From contig JAIMKT010000001.1 in NCBI GenBank assembly GCA_020692245.1, forward strand, positions 37,695 to 79,465: DNA of 41,771 bases, written 5' to 3'. Positions 8,883 to 17,789 of the stretch are shown in pieces; positions within the stretch are counted from its first letter, which is position 1, and each line of letters begins with the position of its first letter. This DNA comes from Microcoleus sp. GA_180221_E-2-1-MAG-45_12. GTDB lineage: Bacteria > Cyanobacteriota > Cyanobacteriia > Cyanobacteriales > JAAUUE01. The notes under the pieces were generated by a model. It saw only the letters and a list, made by a program, of their open reading frames with translations. It was not told the DNA's origin and did no database searches. The translations under genes and the position numbers were made by a program.

Positions 8883-9119
8883 CTATTTTGAGAATTTGGG
8901 TAAACTATCTAACAAAGACAGAGCTTCAAGATCGGATAAAAAGCCTTCTTGACGAGCATTTTCACAAGCTAAATACAGGATTAAATCTTCCAATTCAGAC
9001 TGGTTTTCTTGAAATAAAAGCTTTAGAAAACCTTGACGAATTTCTAGAGGTAAGGTCTGAAATAGATTATAAAACCCTGTACTAGTTAGTAAAGACTCTG
9101 TAAGTTCTGCTTGGCTCAT
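8883..9119 (-). CDS. 78-residue conserved hypothetical protein
   Basis: Function not recognised. The protein is mostly helical with an acidic, leucine-rich C-terminus. AAGGAAG lies 9 bases upstream of the ATG, supporting translation. It lies 40 bases downstream of the DUF1499 gene on the same strand and may be the last gene of the minus-strand cluster. An opposite-strand frame covers the same bases (8888-9085) but has no ribosome-binding site, so I prefer the minus strand. Confidence 0.6.
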   Translation of the reverse strand: MSQAELTESLLTSTGFYNLFQTLPLEIRQGFLKLLFQENQSELEDLILYLACENARQEGFLSDLEALSLLDSLPKFSK

Positions 9120-9159
9120 GGCTGCTTACTTCCTTAACTTTAGAGCGGTAAATTAATTT

Positions 9160-9705
9160 TTAGCTGCTAAATTTTGCCCGAATAGTTTCAATGCGATCGC
9201 GGTTTACTCCTAGGTCTGATTTGCCTAATCTGGAGGCCGATCGAGCATGAATCACCTTCGCCACATCATCAAAATAAAACTCCACATCATCCACAAATCC
9301 CATCAAAGGAGTCGTAAATTCTGCATACAAATAATCTTCAGTTTCGGTAATAATCTTGGTTTTAGGTAAGCTATTAATTACTTCTTTGAGTTTAGCAATT
9401 GCTTCTGTTTTAGGAGTGGTATAAGTTAAGGGATCAATCTTATGGAGTTCATTTTGTTCCTGACTATTCACACAGTTAGGGGAATCGGGGCAAGCAGCTA
9501 ATTTACCAGCGTTGACACCCAGATTAGTTGGTCTTTTACCTGCAAACATAGTTCCTCCAGAGATAATTATTGAGCCTTGTAGTAGCACGATCGCTGTTAA
9601 GCATAAAGCAATTACAGCTAATAGCGATCGTCCATACCAAGTAGTGTACCAGTTAGTAGATTTAGGAAGGGTTTGATCTTCACTAATTTTCAAATCATTA
9701 GTCAT
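9160..9705 (-). CDS. DUF1499 family membrane-anchored protein
   Basis: 181 residues. One transmembrane helix (about residues 27-48) is followed by the DUF1499 domain: CPDSPNCVNSQ (about 73-83), a middle segment with LYAEFTTPLMGFVDDVEFYFDD, and RSASRLGKSDLGVNRDRI near the end. DUF1499 proteins are widespread in cyanobacteria, plastids and proteobacteria; no biochemical function is established. It is 29 bases downstream of the histidine phosphatase gene. Confidence 0.9.
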   Translation of the reverse strand: MTNDLKISEDQTLPKSTNWYTTWYGRSLLAVIALCLTAIVLLQGSIIISGGTMFAGKRPTNLGVNAGKLAACPDSPNCVNSQEQNELHKIDPLTYTTPKTEAIAKLKEVINSLPKTKIITETEDYLYAEFTTPLMGFVDDVEFYFDDVAKVIHARSASRLGKSDLGVNRDRIETIRAKFSS

Positions 9706-9734
9706 ATTTTTCCCGAAATTCCTAATAGAAAAAT

Positions 9735-11096
9735 TTATAAAGCTCCGGCGGCGGTTTGATCAAAAATACTACCCGATAGATGACTAGTAATGTTTACCGA
9801 TTGTAGTACACAAATTCCTTCCTGACCACGGGGATAGTCAATAATACTCACGGCTCCGTTGCCTTGCTTAATTTTCCAGAAATCTGCTGGAGTTAAACCC
9901 ATTAAATAGCACAAAATAACTTTATTAATGGCATCATGGGCAACCACTAAACCCGTAGTCAGGCGATCGTCCCGAATTTCTACCTGAGTCACGATCTGAT
10001 TCCACACGGCAATAGCCCGTGACCACACATCCTGTAGGTTTTCTCCCTCCGGCATCTGGACTAACTCTGGGTGCGATCGCCAAGTTTCCAATTCTGCGGC
10101 ATAGCCCTCTTCAATTTCTGCTTCTAACTTCCCTTCCCACAAGCCATGATTAATTTCCTTCAATTCTGGTTCTAACTGGAGACTAACTTGGGGATGTTTG
10201 TAGAGAATGATCTCGGCAGTTTCCTTGGGGCGGAGCATGGGGCTAGTGATTGCAAAATCAATGGGAACATTTTCTAACAAGCTGGCTGCCTTTTGGGATT
10301 GTAATCGCCCGTTATCGTTGAGCGGCACATCAATCTGCCCTTGAAATCTGGTTTCTCGGTTCCATTGAGTTTCCCCATGACGCACCAGTAATAGCCGTAG
10401 CCCCCGTTGTCCTTCCCTAGGAGTGGGAGCCACTTGACCTAGATGGGCTGTTTGGTTTAAGGATTCTAATTGCACTGCCCCGCCCCAGCCATCGGTAAAA
10501 TTGAGGACATTAACAGCACAGTTAGATTGCTGAATATGTTGATAGCGAGACGGATTCATACCCAAGGCGGTGGTTAATAAAGCCCGATTAATGCCATTGT
10601 GAGCCACCACTAAAATAGTTTCCCCTTGATGCTTCGCCAACACTTCCTGCCAAAACTCGATCGCCTGCTTCCCCAGAGCCAATACTGGAAAATGTTCCAC
10701 ACTCTCCTCATCCTTAGTAATGGTCATGGAAAATTTATCAGGCTGGGCTTTCCATTTTTTATACTCTTCGGGATATTTTTGCTTCACTTCGGCTTTTTGC
10801 AATCCTTCCCACAGGGGCAGATCAATCTCCATCAATAGGTCAGAAATACTCAAGGGTAAGGGTTTTACTAACTTAGATTGGATGATTTCGGCGGTTAACT
10901 TCGCCCGTTGGAGAGGACTGCAATAGATAGCGGCAAAGTTTGCCTTACTAATTGTCTGCCCCAAAATATTTGCCTGCTCAATCCCCTGATCCGTGAGGGT
11001 CGATTCATCACAACGTCCCTGGATACGCTGTTGGCTGTTGTAGGTGCTTAAACCATGACGGACAATCACCACACGAGTATTTATTTTATTAACCAT
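9735..11096 (-). CDS. tandem histidine phosphatase (two phosphoglycerate-mutase-like domains)
   Basis: 453 residues with two branch-1 histidine phosphatase domains. Domain 1 has VRHGLSTYN (about residues 12-20), YCSPLQRAKLTA and VAHNGINRAL. Domain 2 has LLVRHGETQWN (about 236-246), SPMLRPKETAE and VAHDAINKVI. Both RHG motifs and both late VAH motifs are present, so both domains could be active. This tandem form is typical of cyanobacteria and is often labelled phosphoglycerate mutase; the real substrate may be another phosphoester. It is the fourth gene of the lgt-led minus-strand cluster. Confidence 0.92.
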   Translation of the reverse strand: MVNKINTRVVIVRHGLSTYNSQQRIQGRCDESTLTDQGIEQANILGQTISKANFAAIYCSPLQRAKLTAEIIQSKLVKPLPLSISDLLMEIDLPLWEGLQKAEVKQKYPEEYKKWKAQPDKFSMTITKDEESVEHFPVLALGKQAIEFWQEVLAKHQGETILVVAHNGINRALLTTALGMNPSRYQHIQQSNCAVNVLNFTDGWGGAVQLESLNQTAHLGQVAPTPREGQRGLRLLLVRHGETQWNRETRFQGQIDVPLNDNGRLQSQKAASLLENVPIDFAITSPMLRPKETAEIILYKHPQVSLQLEPELKEINHGLWEGKLEAEIEEGYAAELETWRSHPELVQMPEGENLQDVWSRAIAVWNQIVTQVEIRDDRLTTGLVVAHDAINKVILCYLMGLTPADFWKIKQGNGAVSIIDYPRGQEGICVLQSVNITSHLSGSIFDQTAAGAL

Positions 11097-11191
11097 TATT
11101 AATTATATTTTTCGATTTATATTTTGAACTTTCACTAAGTTTGCAATCCCAACTCAGCAACCACCAGCATAAATAATACCAGCAAAATTCC

Positions 11192-11587
11192 TCAAGATAC
11201 GTGCTGCATCAAAACATCCCAAACTGAACAATCCCAATAATCTATATGGGAACTAATTAAACCATCATGATTCACTGCTAGCTCACTCCATCCAGAAACA
11301 GCAATTTTTGGTTGCCAAGGTAAAGGACTCTGCCAGCTCATAGTCCAGCGAGTAATAATTTTATCTTGAGAATTATTTTCTACCTGCTTAATTTCATGAA
11401 GTTCTAGACGAAGATTGCGAAACCATTTACCAAGAAAACCAATCATCTTTTGATATTTTTGAATACCATTAAACTTACTCAAAGGATCCTGAAAATAAAT
11501 ATCTGGAGCATAAATGCTATAGGTTTGATCTAGGGGAAATCTTTGATAATCTGCTTTAATAGTTTCAATTAAGTTCGTTATATTCAT
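11192..11587 (-). CDS. DUF2358 family protein
   Basis: 131 residues with the NTF2-like DUF2358 signature of cyanobacteria and plastids: IKADYQRFPL, YAPDIYFQDPLSKFNGI (about 26-42), and an aromatic C-terminus (HIDYWDCSVWDVL). The fold suggests a small-molecule-binding or scaffolding role; the function is unknown. AGGAGAT lies just upstream of the ATG. It has about 95-100 bases to each neighbour on the same strand. Confidence 0.88.
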   Translation of the reverse strand: MNITNLIETIKADYQRFPLDQTYSIYAPDIYFQDPLSKFNGIQKYQKMIGFLGKWFRNLRLELHEIKQVENNSQDKIITRWTMSWQSPLPWQPKIAVSGWSELAVNHDGLISSHIDYWDCSVWDVLMQHVS

Positions 11588-11687
11588 GATAATCTCCTCA
11601 TATAAATCTAAAGGAAAATCTAAAGAGAAATTTAATTAGGGAAATCAAGTTATAAAAATCAAATCTCTAAAAATCAAGCTCCCAAAA

Positions 11688-12230
11688 TCATATTTGTTCT
11701 TCTGAAGAAATGACTTGTTCAAGGTGAGTAATTCTTTGTTCGATCGAGCCGAGGGCGGGAAATTGATTGAGGGAGTTTTGCAGTGCAAGGATAATCTGGG
11801 CAAGGTCTTCGGTTTCTTTGAGTTCTGGTCGATCGTGGAAATCGGTAATGAGTTTATATAGCTGGTTTTGCATGGGAGCGATCGCCTGAGCGAGGGTTTG
11901 CTGACCATCTTGGAGGGTTCTAATACTAACAAGTAAAGCACTAACTTGGTCGGCAGATAATAGGTTGGGGTTCGCAGGTTGATTCAGGGATTGGGAAAAG
12001 TTATTCACTGCTGCTTTGAGTTCATCTAGCTGTACTGTCCGATTCCGGTTATGACGACGGATTACCTGCTCTAGACGGCGACGGTTTAAGATATTAACCA
12101 CTAACAAAATTGTCAGCAAAATTAAGGCATAAATCAACTGCTGAGAAACCACCGCCACAATGATACCAATTAGTGTGAGGATCGCTACTCCCAATTCTGT
12201 AATTTCTAACCAGTGAGTATTTTTGAACAT
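11688..12230 (-). CDS. conserved hypothetical membrane protein with coiled coil
   Basis: Function not recognised. Two hydrophobic helices near the N-terminus (about residues 12-30 and 32-47) are followed by a basic stretch (RRRLEQVIRRHNRNR) and about 120 heptad-like helical residues. This suggests a membrane-anchored cytoplasmic coiled coil. GGAGAGGG lies upstream of the ATG. It starts 43 bases after lgt on the same strand. Confidence 0.75.
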   Translation of the reverse strand: MFKNTHWLEITELGVAILTLIGIIVAVVSQQLIYALILLTILLVVNILNRRRLEQVIRRHNRNRTVQLDELKAAVNNFSQSLNQPANPNLLSADQVSALLVSIRTLQDGQQTLAQAIAPMQNQLYKLITDFHDRPELKETEDLAQIILALQNSLNQFPALGSIEQRITHLEQVISSEEQI

Positions 12231-12273
12231 TTACCCTCTCCTCCAGATTTTTCTGTTAGGCTTATCCATCAGC

Positions 12274-13125
12274 TTATCCATTATTAGGTTGTTGAATTTG
12301 ACTGACGACATCGGGTAATTTACGCTGTAATTTATACTGCCAAACTAATCCTAAAGTCCCCACTGTAATTAGAATCAAACTTACAATTTGAGCTGTCCTT
12401 AATTGTCCTGCCATTAAGCTATCTGTCCGCAATCCTTCTACCAGAAATCTGCCGATACTATAGGCAATTAAATAGACTAGAGCGATGGTTCCAGTTTTGA
12501 TAGGAGAATTTGGTTTCAGACTCCGAAAAAACAGGAATAATAATAGACTAAGTACTAACAAATTCCAGATAGATTCATAGAGAAAAGTTGGATGAAAATA
12601 TTCAAAACTTATATAATCTAAAGGACGATTAGCCGGGGGAATATATAATTTCCAAGGTAAATCTGTGGGTCTGCCAAAGGCTTCGGAGTTGAAAAAGTTA
12701 CCCCAGCGCCCGATCGCCTGTCCTAGGATCAGAGAAGGTGCCACCAGATCCGCCAACTGCCAGATGGAGATTTTTTGGAGTTTGGCAAAAATAATTGCAG
12801 CGATCGTTCCCCCCAAAATTGCCCCGTGAATAGCGATCCCACCTTTCCAAATTGCAAAAACATCCCCCAAATTATCTTGGTACTGTGACCACTGAAAAAT
12901 CACATAATAAAGTCGGGCTGCCGGAATTGCTGCCACTACTAGCCAAATTGCTAAATCTGCCAAGAGTTCCGGGTTTACCTGTTTTCGCTTTGCCAAATAT
13001 TGTGATAGGGTCACACCAATCAAGACGGCGGAGGCAATCAAGAACCCGTACCAACGCACCGCAAAGCCTCCCCATTCAAACAACATGGGCCCCGGAGAAG
13101 CAAATTGCCAAGCTAAAAGCTGCAT
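12274..13125 (-). CDS. lgt: prolipoprotein diacylglyceryl transferase
   Basis: Integral inner-membrane enzyme that transfers diacylglycerol from phosphatidylglycerol to the lipobox cysteine of prolipoproteins. The family signature [16 protein letters not shown] is intact, as are [18 protein letters not shown] near the N-terminus and [10 protein letters not shown] chose ATG 13125 because family members start shortly before the SPGP segment. The frame stays open to TTG 13185 or ATG 13176, but that adds about 20 hydrophobic residues encoded by an AAGTTAT-type low-complexity repeat. No start has a clear ribosome-binding site. It heads the six-gene minus-strand cluster. Confidence 0.95.
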   Translation of the reverse strand: MQLLAWQFASPGPMLFEWGGFAVRWYGFLIASAVLIGVTLSQYLAKRKQVNPELLADLAIWLVVAAIPAARLYYVIFQWSQYQDNLGDVFAIWKGGIAIHGAILGGTIAAIIFAKLQKISIWQLADLVAPSLILGQAIGRWGNFFNSEAFGRPTDLPWKLYIPPANRPLDYISFEYFHPTFLYESIWNLLVLSLLLFLFFRSLKPNSPIKTGTIALVYLIAYSIGRFLVEGLRTDSLMAGQLRTAQIVSLILITVGTLGLVWQYKLQRKLPDVVSQIQQPNNG

Positions 13126-13233
13126 AGAAGTTATTAAAGTTAAAGTTATGAAAGTTATCAAGGTTATTAAAATCATCGAAACCAACTAGGTCAAATTTAG
13201 CACAGATACCCCGAAAGCAATCTAGCCACTATC

Positions 13234-16014
13234 ATGACGAACTCCCAACCTACTTTCCCAAAACCGCCTAGGGACTTGCCCCAGCGCCTCAATCCCTTTA
13301 ATCCTTACCACTACGTCCTGTTGACCTACTGGGTGTTTTGTCGCCCTAGTGCCTTCCATCACTATCTTTATCAAGGTTCGCCTCTGGTTTATCGATCGAG
13401 CGGCTTCCAGAGATTTTGGCGGGGTTGGGGAGTTCCTGCCTATCGGCGTTTATATTTAATGCTGCCGATCGCTCTAATCATTGCCTTGTTACTAGCTCTG
13501 GTGGGTCTGTGGTTCTATCGCCAGGGAATGACGACGGGGCATACTTCTTGGGTAAATAGTGTGGCAATTTCTGGGAATGGGCAGGTGATGGTGACAGCGG
13601 CGGGCGATCGCTTTGAACGGGTGCAGATTGTTTCCTCAGATTCGACTCTTAAGGTCTGGAACTTGGCGGAGGGCAGGGAAGTACACACTCTCCGGGGTCA
13701 TGAAACTAGTATTAATGCCGTAGATATCACTACCGATGGCAAAATAGCCGTGTCTGGCGGGCGCGATCGAACCCTGAAAGTCTGGGATCTCGCCGGGGGT
13801 AAAACTCTAAAAACCCTCACCGGGCATCGGGGCTGGATCTCAAATTTAGCCATTCTGCCCAATCAATCTCAGGTTGTTTCCGCCTCGGTAGATCGGACTC
13901 TGAAGCTCTGGAACCTAGACACTGGGGAAAATATTACGACTTTTAGCAGCCATGAACAACCTGTCCTAGCCTTAGCTCTAACTCAAGATGGTAGCCAGCT
14001 AGTTTCTGGCAGTGAAGACCAAACAGTAAAAATTTGGGATGTGTCACGAGGGGAATTACAGCAAACTTTACAGGGACATCAGGGCTGGGTGAATCAAGTG
14101 GTATTTACGCCCGATCGACTCAGTGAACGCCGAGTTATTTCTGCTGCTACTGATCAGCAAATCAAGATTTGGGATTTGTCCCTAGGGCAAGAGATAGCAA
14201 CCCTCACGGGACACACCAGTACCATCAATGCTTTGGCAGTTAGTGCCGATGGTAATTATTTAGTTTCTGCCAGTTCCGATCGCACCCTCAAAGTCTGGGA
14301 TTTACAACAAAATCAACTCCTGTATACTCTCACGGGACATCAAGGCTGGGTGACGGATTTAGCAATTACTCCCCAAGGCAAAATTATCTCTGGGTCGAGC
14401 GATCGCACGGCGAAAATCTGGGATCTCGCCACGGGCAAACTAGAACACACCCTCACAGGACACCAAAGCTGGGTAAGGACGGTGAGTGCTACCCCTGATG
14501 GTGAACGGGTAATTTCCACCGGATTTGAACGCTTCCCCAAACTCTGGGCGATGAATACGGGTACGGAAGTTCCCCTCGCAGCCTTGAGAAATCAGCAATT
14601 TTTGTTTAATTTGGTTTTTGCTAGTTGTGCTAGTGGGGCAGCCATGGCAGTGGTGGGGGCGATCGCCATTGTTCTTGCTCTGGGATTTGTTATCGCCGGG
14701 GGTGTCGGAGCGTTTGCGGCTAGTTTGTTAATTACTGTGGGAAATAGTTTGCTGTTGTCAGGGGCGTTGATTTTGCTCGATCGCTTCCGCAATAATCCCA
14801 GTTTTCGAGAGCAGTTCAGTGCCGAAGTTCTGGTGATTGTCCTTTACCTATTGCTGGGAACTATGCTGGGTTTGACCCTAGGGGCAGCGAGTGGCTTGAG
14901 TGGGCGGCGGGGCTTGAGCGTTTTTAGTAGTTTGCTGTTTACCCTGGTGATTGGTTTTGCTGGGGCGGTGGTCACTATTACCCTATTTACGGCGGCGATC
15001 AGTATCCGGGGACGGGTGTTGCCAGCCGTGAGTACCTTCCGTACCGTGGGGATTTTGTTTAATGGCATGGTGGCGGTAGGTGCTTTCCGGTTGCCAATTT
15101 ATCTAGGGGAATTTCTCTGGAGTTTGGCGACCTGGGGACGAGGCAAAGATCACGGGATTCTCTGGGATGAATTGTTAGTTTTTCCCTTACCCGGTGGCGG
15201 ATTGTTTCTGAAAAAACAGTTGCAACTTGATCCCCTCTTGGGCTTAGAAAAATGTCTAGCAGTGATGATCAATCCTTGGCAGCGATCGATCGCCCAACGC
15301 ATTTTATTCGACTATCTCGATCGCCACCCTTCCCCCCTCAAACTCCTCTACACTTGGCTAGAAAATCCCCTCTTAAATGAGTATTTTTATCCCCCCATTA
15401 ATTCCCCAGATTGGCAACTCCTTAGCAGCAAAAAGCAGGTTCTCTTGAGAGAATTGGGACATACTACCCACGAATCAGAAACGGGTTTAATTCGCTTGTT
15501 AACCAGTTGGCAAAGACGCTCCAAAGTTACTCCCCTCAGTCAACTCTGCGCCCTGCTTTATACCCTAGATATCCAAGATACGCAGAAATTAGATCAATTC
15601 CCAGAAATACACTCTCATTTATCCAATCTATCTACCTCGATTCTCCAAAGGGGAGGCTATGCCAATGAGCTTCTCTCCTATCCGGGCGGTCAAGAACTCA
15701 CCCAAGGCTTCCATCTCCTCGGAGAATTTCTCAGCTATACCACCCTAGAAGATTTCCAGCGTCCTACTTTGCCAGAGATAACCAATTCCCTAGAGCTAGA
15801 TTTCCTCGATCGCCTCCAGCAACTACTCCAGATCAAAACTAAAATTGCTACCCTCACTAATCCTCCAAATTCCCCTCCGGCTCCACTCTCCATTATTCAA
15901 GCCTTGCAAACCCTGCAATCACAACCCATCACCACTTCCGAAGCCCAACTCCTAGCTCAAGTTATCCAACAATGGCAGGAAATCCTTCTATCTCAACTCA
16001 CGAAGCTCGGTTAG
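13234..16014 (+). CDS. WD40 beta-propeller protein embedded between membrane segments
   Basis: 926 residues. A cytosolic N-terminus precedes a transmembrane helix (about 73-95). Eight WD40 repeats follow (about 101-445), each with a GH dipeptide and a closing LKVWDL/IKIWDL-type strand. Next comes a block of four to six hydrophobic helices (about 455-650) rich in Gly and Ala. The C-terminal 270 residues are soluble and helical without a domain I recognise. WD40 propellers act as scaffolds for protein complexes; the role here is unknown. The reading frame is intact and HIP1 sites run through it, so it is native to the genome. The gene is divergent from lgt. Confidence 0.88.
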   Translation: MTNSQPTFPKPPRDLPQRLNPFNPYHYVLLTYWVFCRPSAFHHYLYQGSPLVYRSSGFQRFWRGWGVPAYRRLYLMLPIALIIALLLALVGLWFYRQGMTTGHTSWVNSVAISGNGQVMVTAAGDRFERVQIVSSDSTLKVWNLAEGREVHTLRGHETSINAVDITTDGKIAVSGGRDRTLKVWDLAGGKTLKTLTGHRGWISNLAILPNQSQVVSASVDRTLKLWNLDTGENITTFSSHEQPVLALALTQDGSQLVSGSEDQTVKIWDVSRGELQQTLQGHQGWVNQVVFTPDRLSERRVISAATDQQIKIWDLSLGQEIATLTGHTSTINALAVSADGNYLVSASSDRTLKVWDLQQNQLLYTLTGHQGWVTDLAITPQGKIISGSSDRTAKIWDLATGKLEHTLTGHQSWVRTVSATPDGERVISTGFERFPKLWAMNTGTEVPLAALRNQQFLFNLVFASCASGAAMAVVGAIAIVLALGFVIAGGVGAFAASLLITVGNSLLLSGALILLDRFRNNPSFREQFSAEVLVIVLYLLLGTMLGLTLGAASGLSGRRGLSVFSSLLFTLVIGFAGAVVTITLFTAAISIRGRVLPAVSTFRTVGILFNGMVAVGAFRLPIYLGEFLWSLATWGRGKDHGILWDELLVFPLPGGGLFLKKQLQLDPLLGLEKCLAVMINPWQRSIAQRILFDYLDRHPSPLKLLYTWLENPLLNEYFYPPINSPDWQLLSSKKQVLLRELGHTTHESETGLIRLLTSWQRRSKVTPLSQLCALLYTLDIQDTQKLDQFPEIHSHLSNLSTSILQRGGYANELLSYPGGQELTQGFHLLGEFLSYTTLEDFQRPTLPEITNSLELDFLDRLQQLLQIKTKIATLTNPPNSPPAPLSIIQALQTLQSQPITTSEAQLLAQVIQQWQEILLSQLTKLG

Positions 16015-16157
16015 AGAGGCAGGATAATTTTGGGCAGAGTAACAGGCTAGATTTCTCGATCGAGTGGCAAAATAGAAGGACAACCCTACGGAGTGGGTGG
16101 ATTATTGAGCATAATTCGGAAATTCCTAAGTTAACAACCTGCTATCCTTTGTAGCTA

Positions 16158-16421
16158 TTGGAGGTAAGAAAGATAATAAATAATACAGCTAAATTACTAG
16201 GTGTAGTGGCATTAATTGTTGATCTTTCTCAGTACAATCTATGGCGAGGATATGTAGATACAGTGGCAGAGATGTTGGCAAATGGAGCAGCATTGGAAGT
16301 TAAGTTTAGCGATCATTCTGGACGCACCTACGAGTCTTTGATATTAAAACTATAGCAAGTAATAATGGTATTACATTTTCAGCCAGCACATCCTGATGCA
16401 AAGATTGAAATAATTAAAGTA
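16158..16421 (+). pseudogene. degenerate small gene (lost start, in-frame amber codon)
   Basis: A frame from 16158 encodes about 65 residues ending in DHSGRTYESLILKL and an amber stop at 16353-16355. The same frame continues for 21 more codons (ending FQPAHPDAKIEIIKV) to TAA at about 16419. A good Shine-Dalgarno, TTGGAGGTAAG, starts at 16158, but the codon at the expected spacing is ATA (16173), not ATG. TTG 16158 overlaps the Shine-Dalgarno itself. The simplest reading is a decayed gene of about 80 codons. The family is not recognised. It could still be a short real gene starting at TTG. Confidence 0.4.
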
Positions 16422-16510
16422 TAAGATAGTTACAGATAATTGATTGAAATAAATCATACAGATTGTCATGATAGATTTTGTATATTAATCTACTAGTTAA
16501 AGCTTCTAAT

Positions 16511-17443
16511 ATGTGTAGCCTACAAAGATTTTATTTTGAGACTTCTGCATTGAATGAGTTTCAAAGTCGTTATAGTATACAAGATGCTATCGCAACTAAG
16601 GTGCTTCAGAACACAAAAGGTCGAGGTTTTTATATTTCACCAGTTGTATTATGGGAGATCCTTCTTACTTCTGATGAAACTAAGCGGGAATCATTAATAC
16701 ATTTCTCTCAACATCTATTTGAGCCAGATTTACTTCCGTCACCAGAGGAACTAATAATTCGATATATTAAGTCGGGATTTCCAACTGTAGAACCTGAGTA
16801 TCCATTAGTGTCTACCGGATTATTTGCGGTTGCTTGGCGAGACATTTGTGAAATTAAAGGAAAGACACTCAAATTTGATTCCTCCATAGTAGAGAAGACA
16901 TCCATATTACGCAAGATTAGCCGTCTTTTACATGAGTTCAACAAATCCAATACCATTAATATCCCCGCGGCTGATCTTCAAGTGTCCGTACAACAAATCC
17001 TTGATGAATATGCTCTTATTCCAACTAATTATTCTGATGATATTGAAATGATTCGCCATTTTCGATTAGTTACATTTTTTATCATATTGATTATGTGCGC
17101 AGGCATATCTATTGAGGGAGATTTAATAAATAAGTTTTGGGAACAGCAAGGTATATATAGTATACAAGAACGTATTGAAATTACTTTCTCTCGCTTTCCT
17201 CAACTATTATTTCGTGGGCCGTTTAATCACATTGCCTATATGACTCATTATCAAAGTGTAGGAAAATTTCCACGTGGTGTTTACTTTGATAGTATGCACA
17301 CAGTCTACTCTATTTATGCTGATCATCTGTTAACTGCTGATAAGCATTTTTGTACCTTCCGAGAAAACCTCAAAGATTTATTTCCTTATGTTTGTAACAT
17401 TCACCACCTTGATGAAATTAAATTCTTCTCTGATTCTCCATAA
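16511..17443 (+). CDS. PIN-like nuclease candidate with a large helical insertion
   Basis: 310 residues from ATG 16511 (an upstream TTG at 16478 is the alternative; neither has a strong ribosome-binding site). The N-terminus RFYFETSALNEF matches the first PIN strand, but with Glu where Asp is usual. SPVVLWEILL supplies the second acidic position. The C-terminus FDSMHTVYSIYADHLLTADKHF matches the last PIN motifs, including the TxD. Between them lie about 170 mostly helical residues, far more than in a VapC toxin of about 130 residues. PIN domains are Mg2+-dependent RNases. No antitoxin is adjacent, except possibly the decayed gene upstream. The gene has no CGATCG sites, unlike its surroundings, suggesting transfer. 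Confidence 0.65.
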   Translation: MCSLQRFYFETSALNEFQSRYSIQDAIATKVLQNTKGRGFYISPVVLWEILLTSDETKRESLIHFSQHLFEPDLLPSPEELIIRYIKSGFPTVEPEYPLVSTGLFAVAWRDICEIKGKTLKFDSSIVEKTSILRKISRLLHEFNKSNTINIPAADLQVSVQQILDEYALIPTNYSDDIEMIRHFRLVTFFIILIMCAGISIEGDLINKFWEQQGIYSIQERIEITFSRFPQLLFRGPFNHIAYMTHYQSVGKFPRGVYFDSMHTVYSIYADHLLTADKHFCTFRENLKDLFPYVCNIHHLDEIKFFSDSP

Positions 17444-17618
17444 ACTCATTGATTAAAAGTTCTTTCCTAATTTCTCGAATATAAGGATAAGGCTTCCCGC
17501 TATGCTTACCCGGTTTGTTCGTGATTCGTTCGTGACAACTACAAGAGACTATAAATCTGGCTCGATCTCTTTTATTTTCTTGGGCAGTTACAATTGAGGG
17601 AATTACTGATTGAGAACT

Positions 17619-17786
17619 ATGAATTCTGCTTATTCCATAATTGCCGCTGAATCTACCCTTACGTTACCTAGATGGCAACCCGCCACTTGGGGAGATTATC
17701 TTCAGCACTGCGATCGAGCCGCTCCAGAAAGAGCCAGAATATTTTTCAATCAAGGGTATTTATTTATTGAGATGGGAACAGATTAG
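17619..17786 (+). pseudogene. Uma2-family endonuclease, N-terminal remnant
   Basis: An ATG frame of 55 codons too short to be picked up as a full gene. It contains WQPATWGDYLQHCD, then PERARIFFNQGYLFIEMG, which match the N-terminal portion of cyanobacterial Uma2 (DUF820, restriction-endonuclease-like) proteins of about 190-230 residues. After EMGTD it hits TAG and runs into the 3' end of the convergent gene at 17790. The catalytic Asp and Glu/Lys residues of the fold would lie in the missing part, so it is not functional as a nuclease. Confidence 0.7.
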
Positions 17787-17789
17787 CTG

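Noticed and set aside
8888-9085. A 65-residue plus-strand frame opposite the 78-residue gene
   Set aside because: No ribosome-binding site, and the minus-strand frame has AAGGAAG and fits the cluster direction. Both are short, so this is a judgement.
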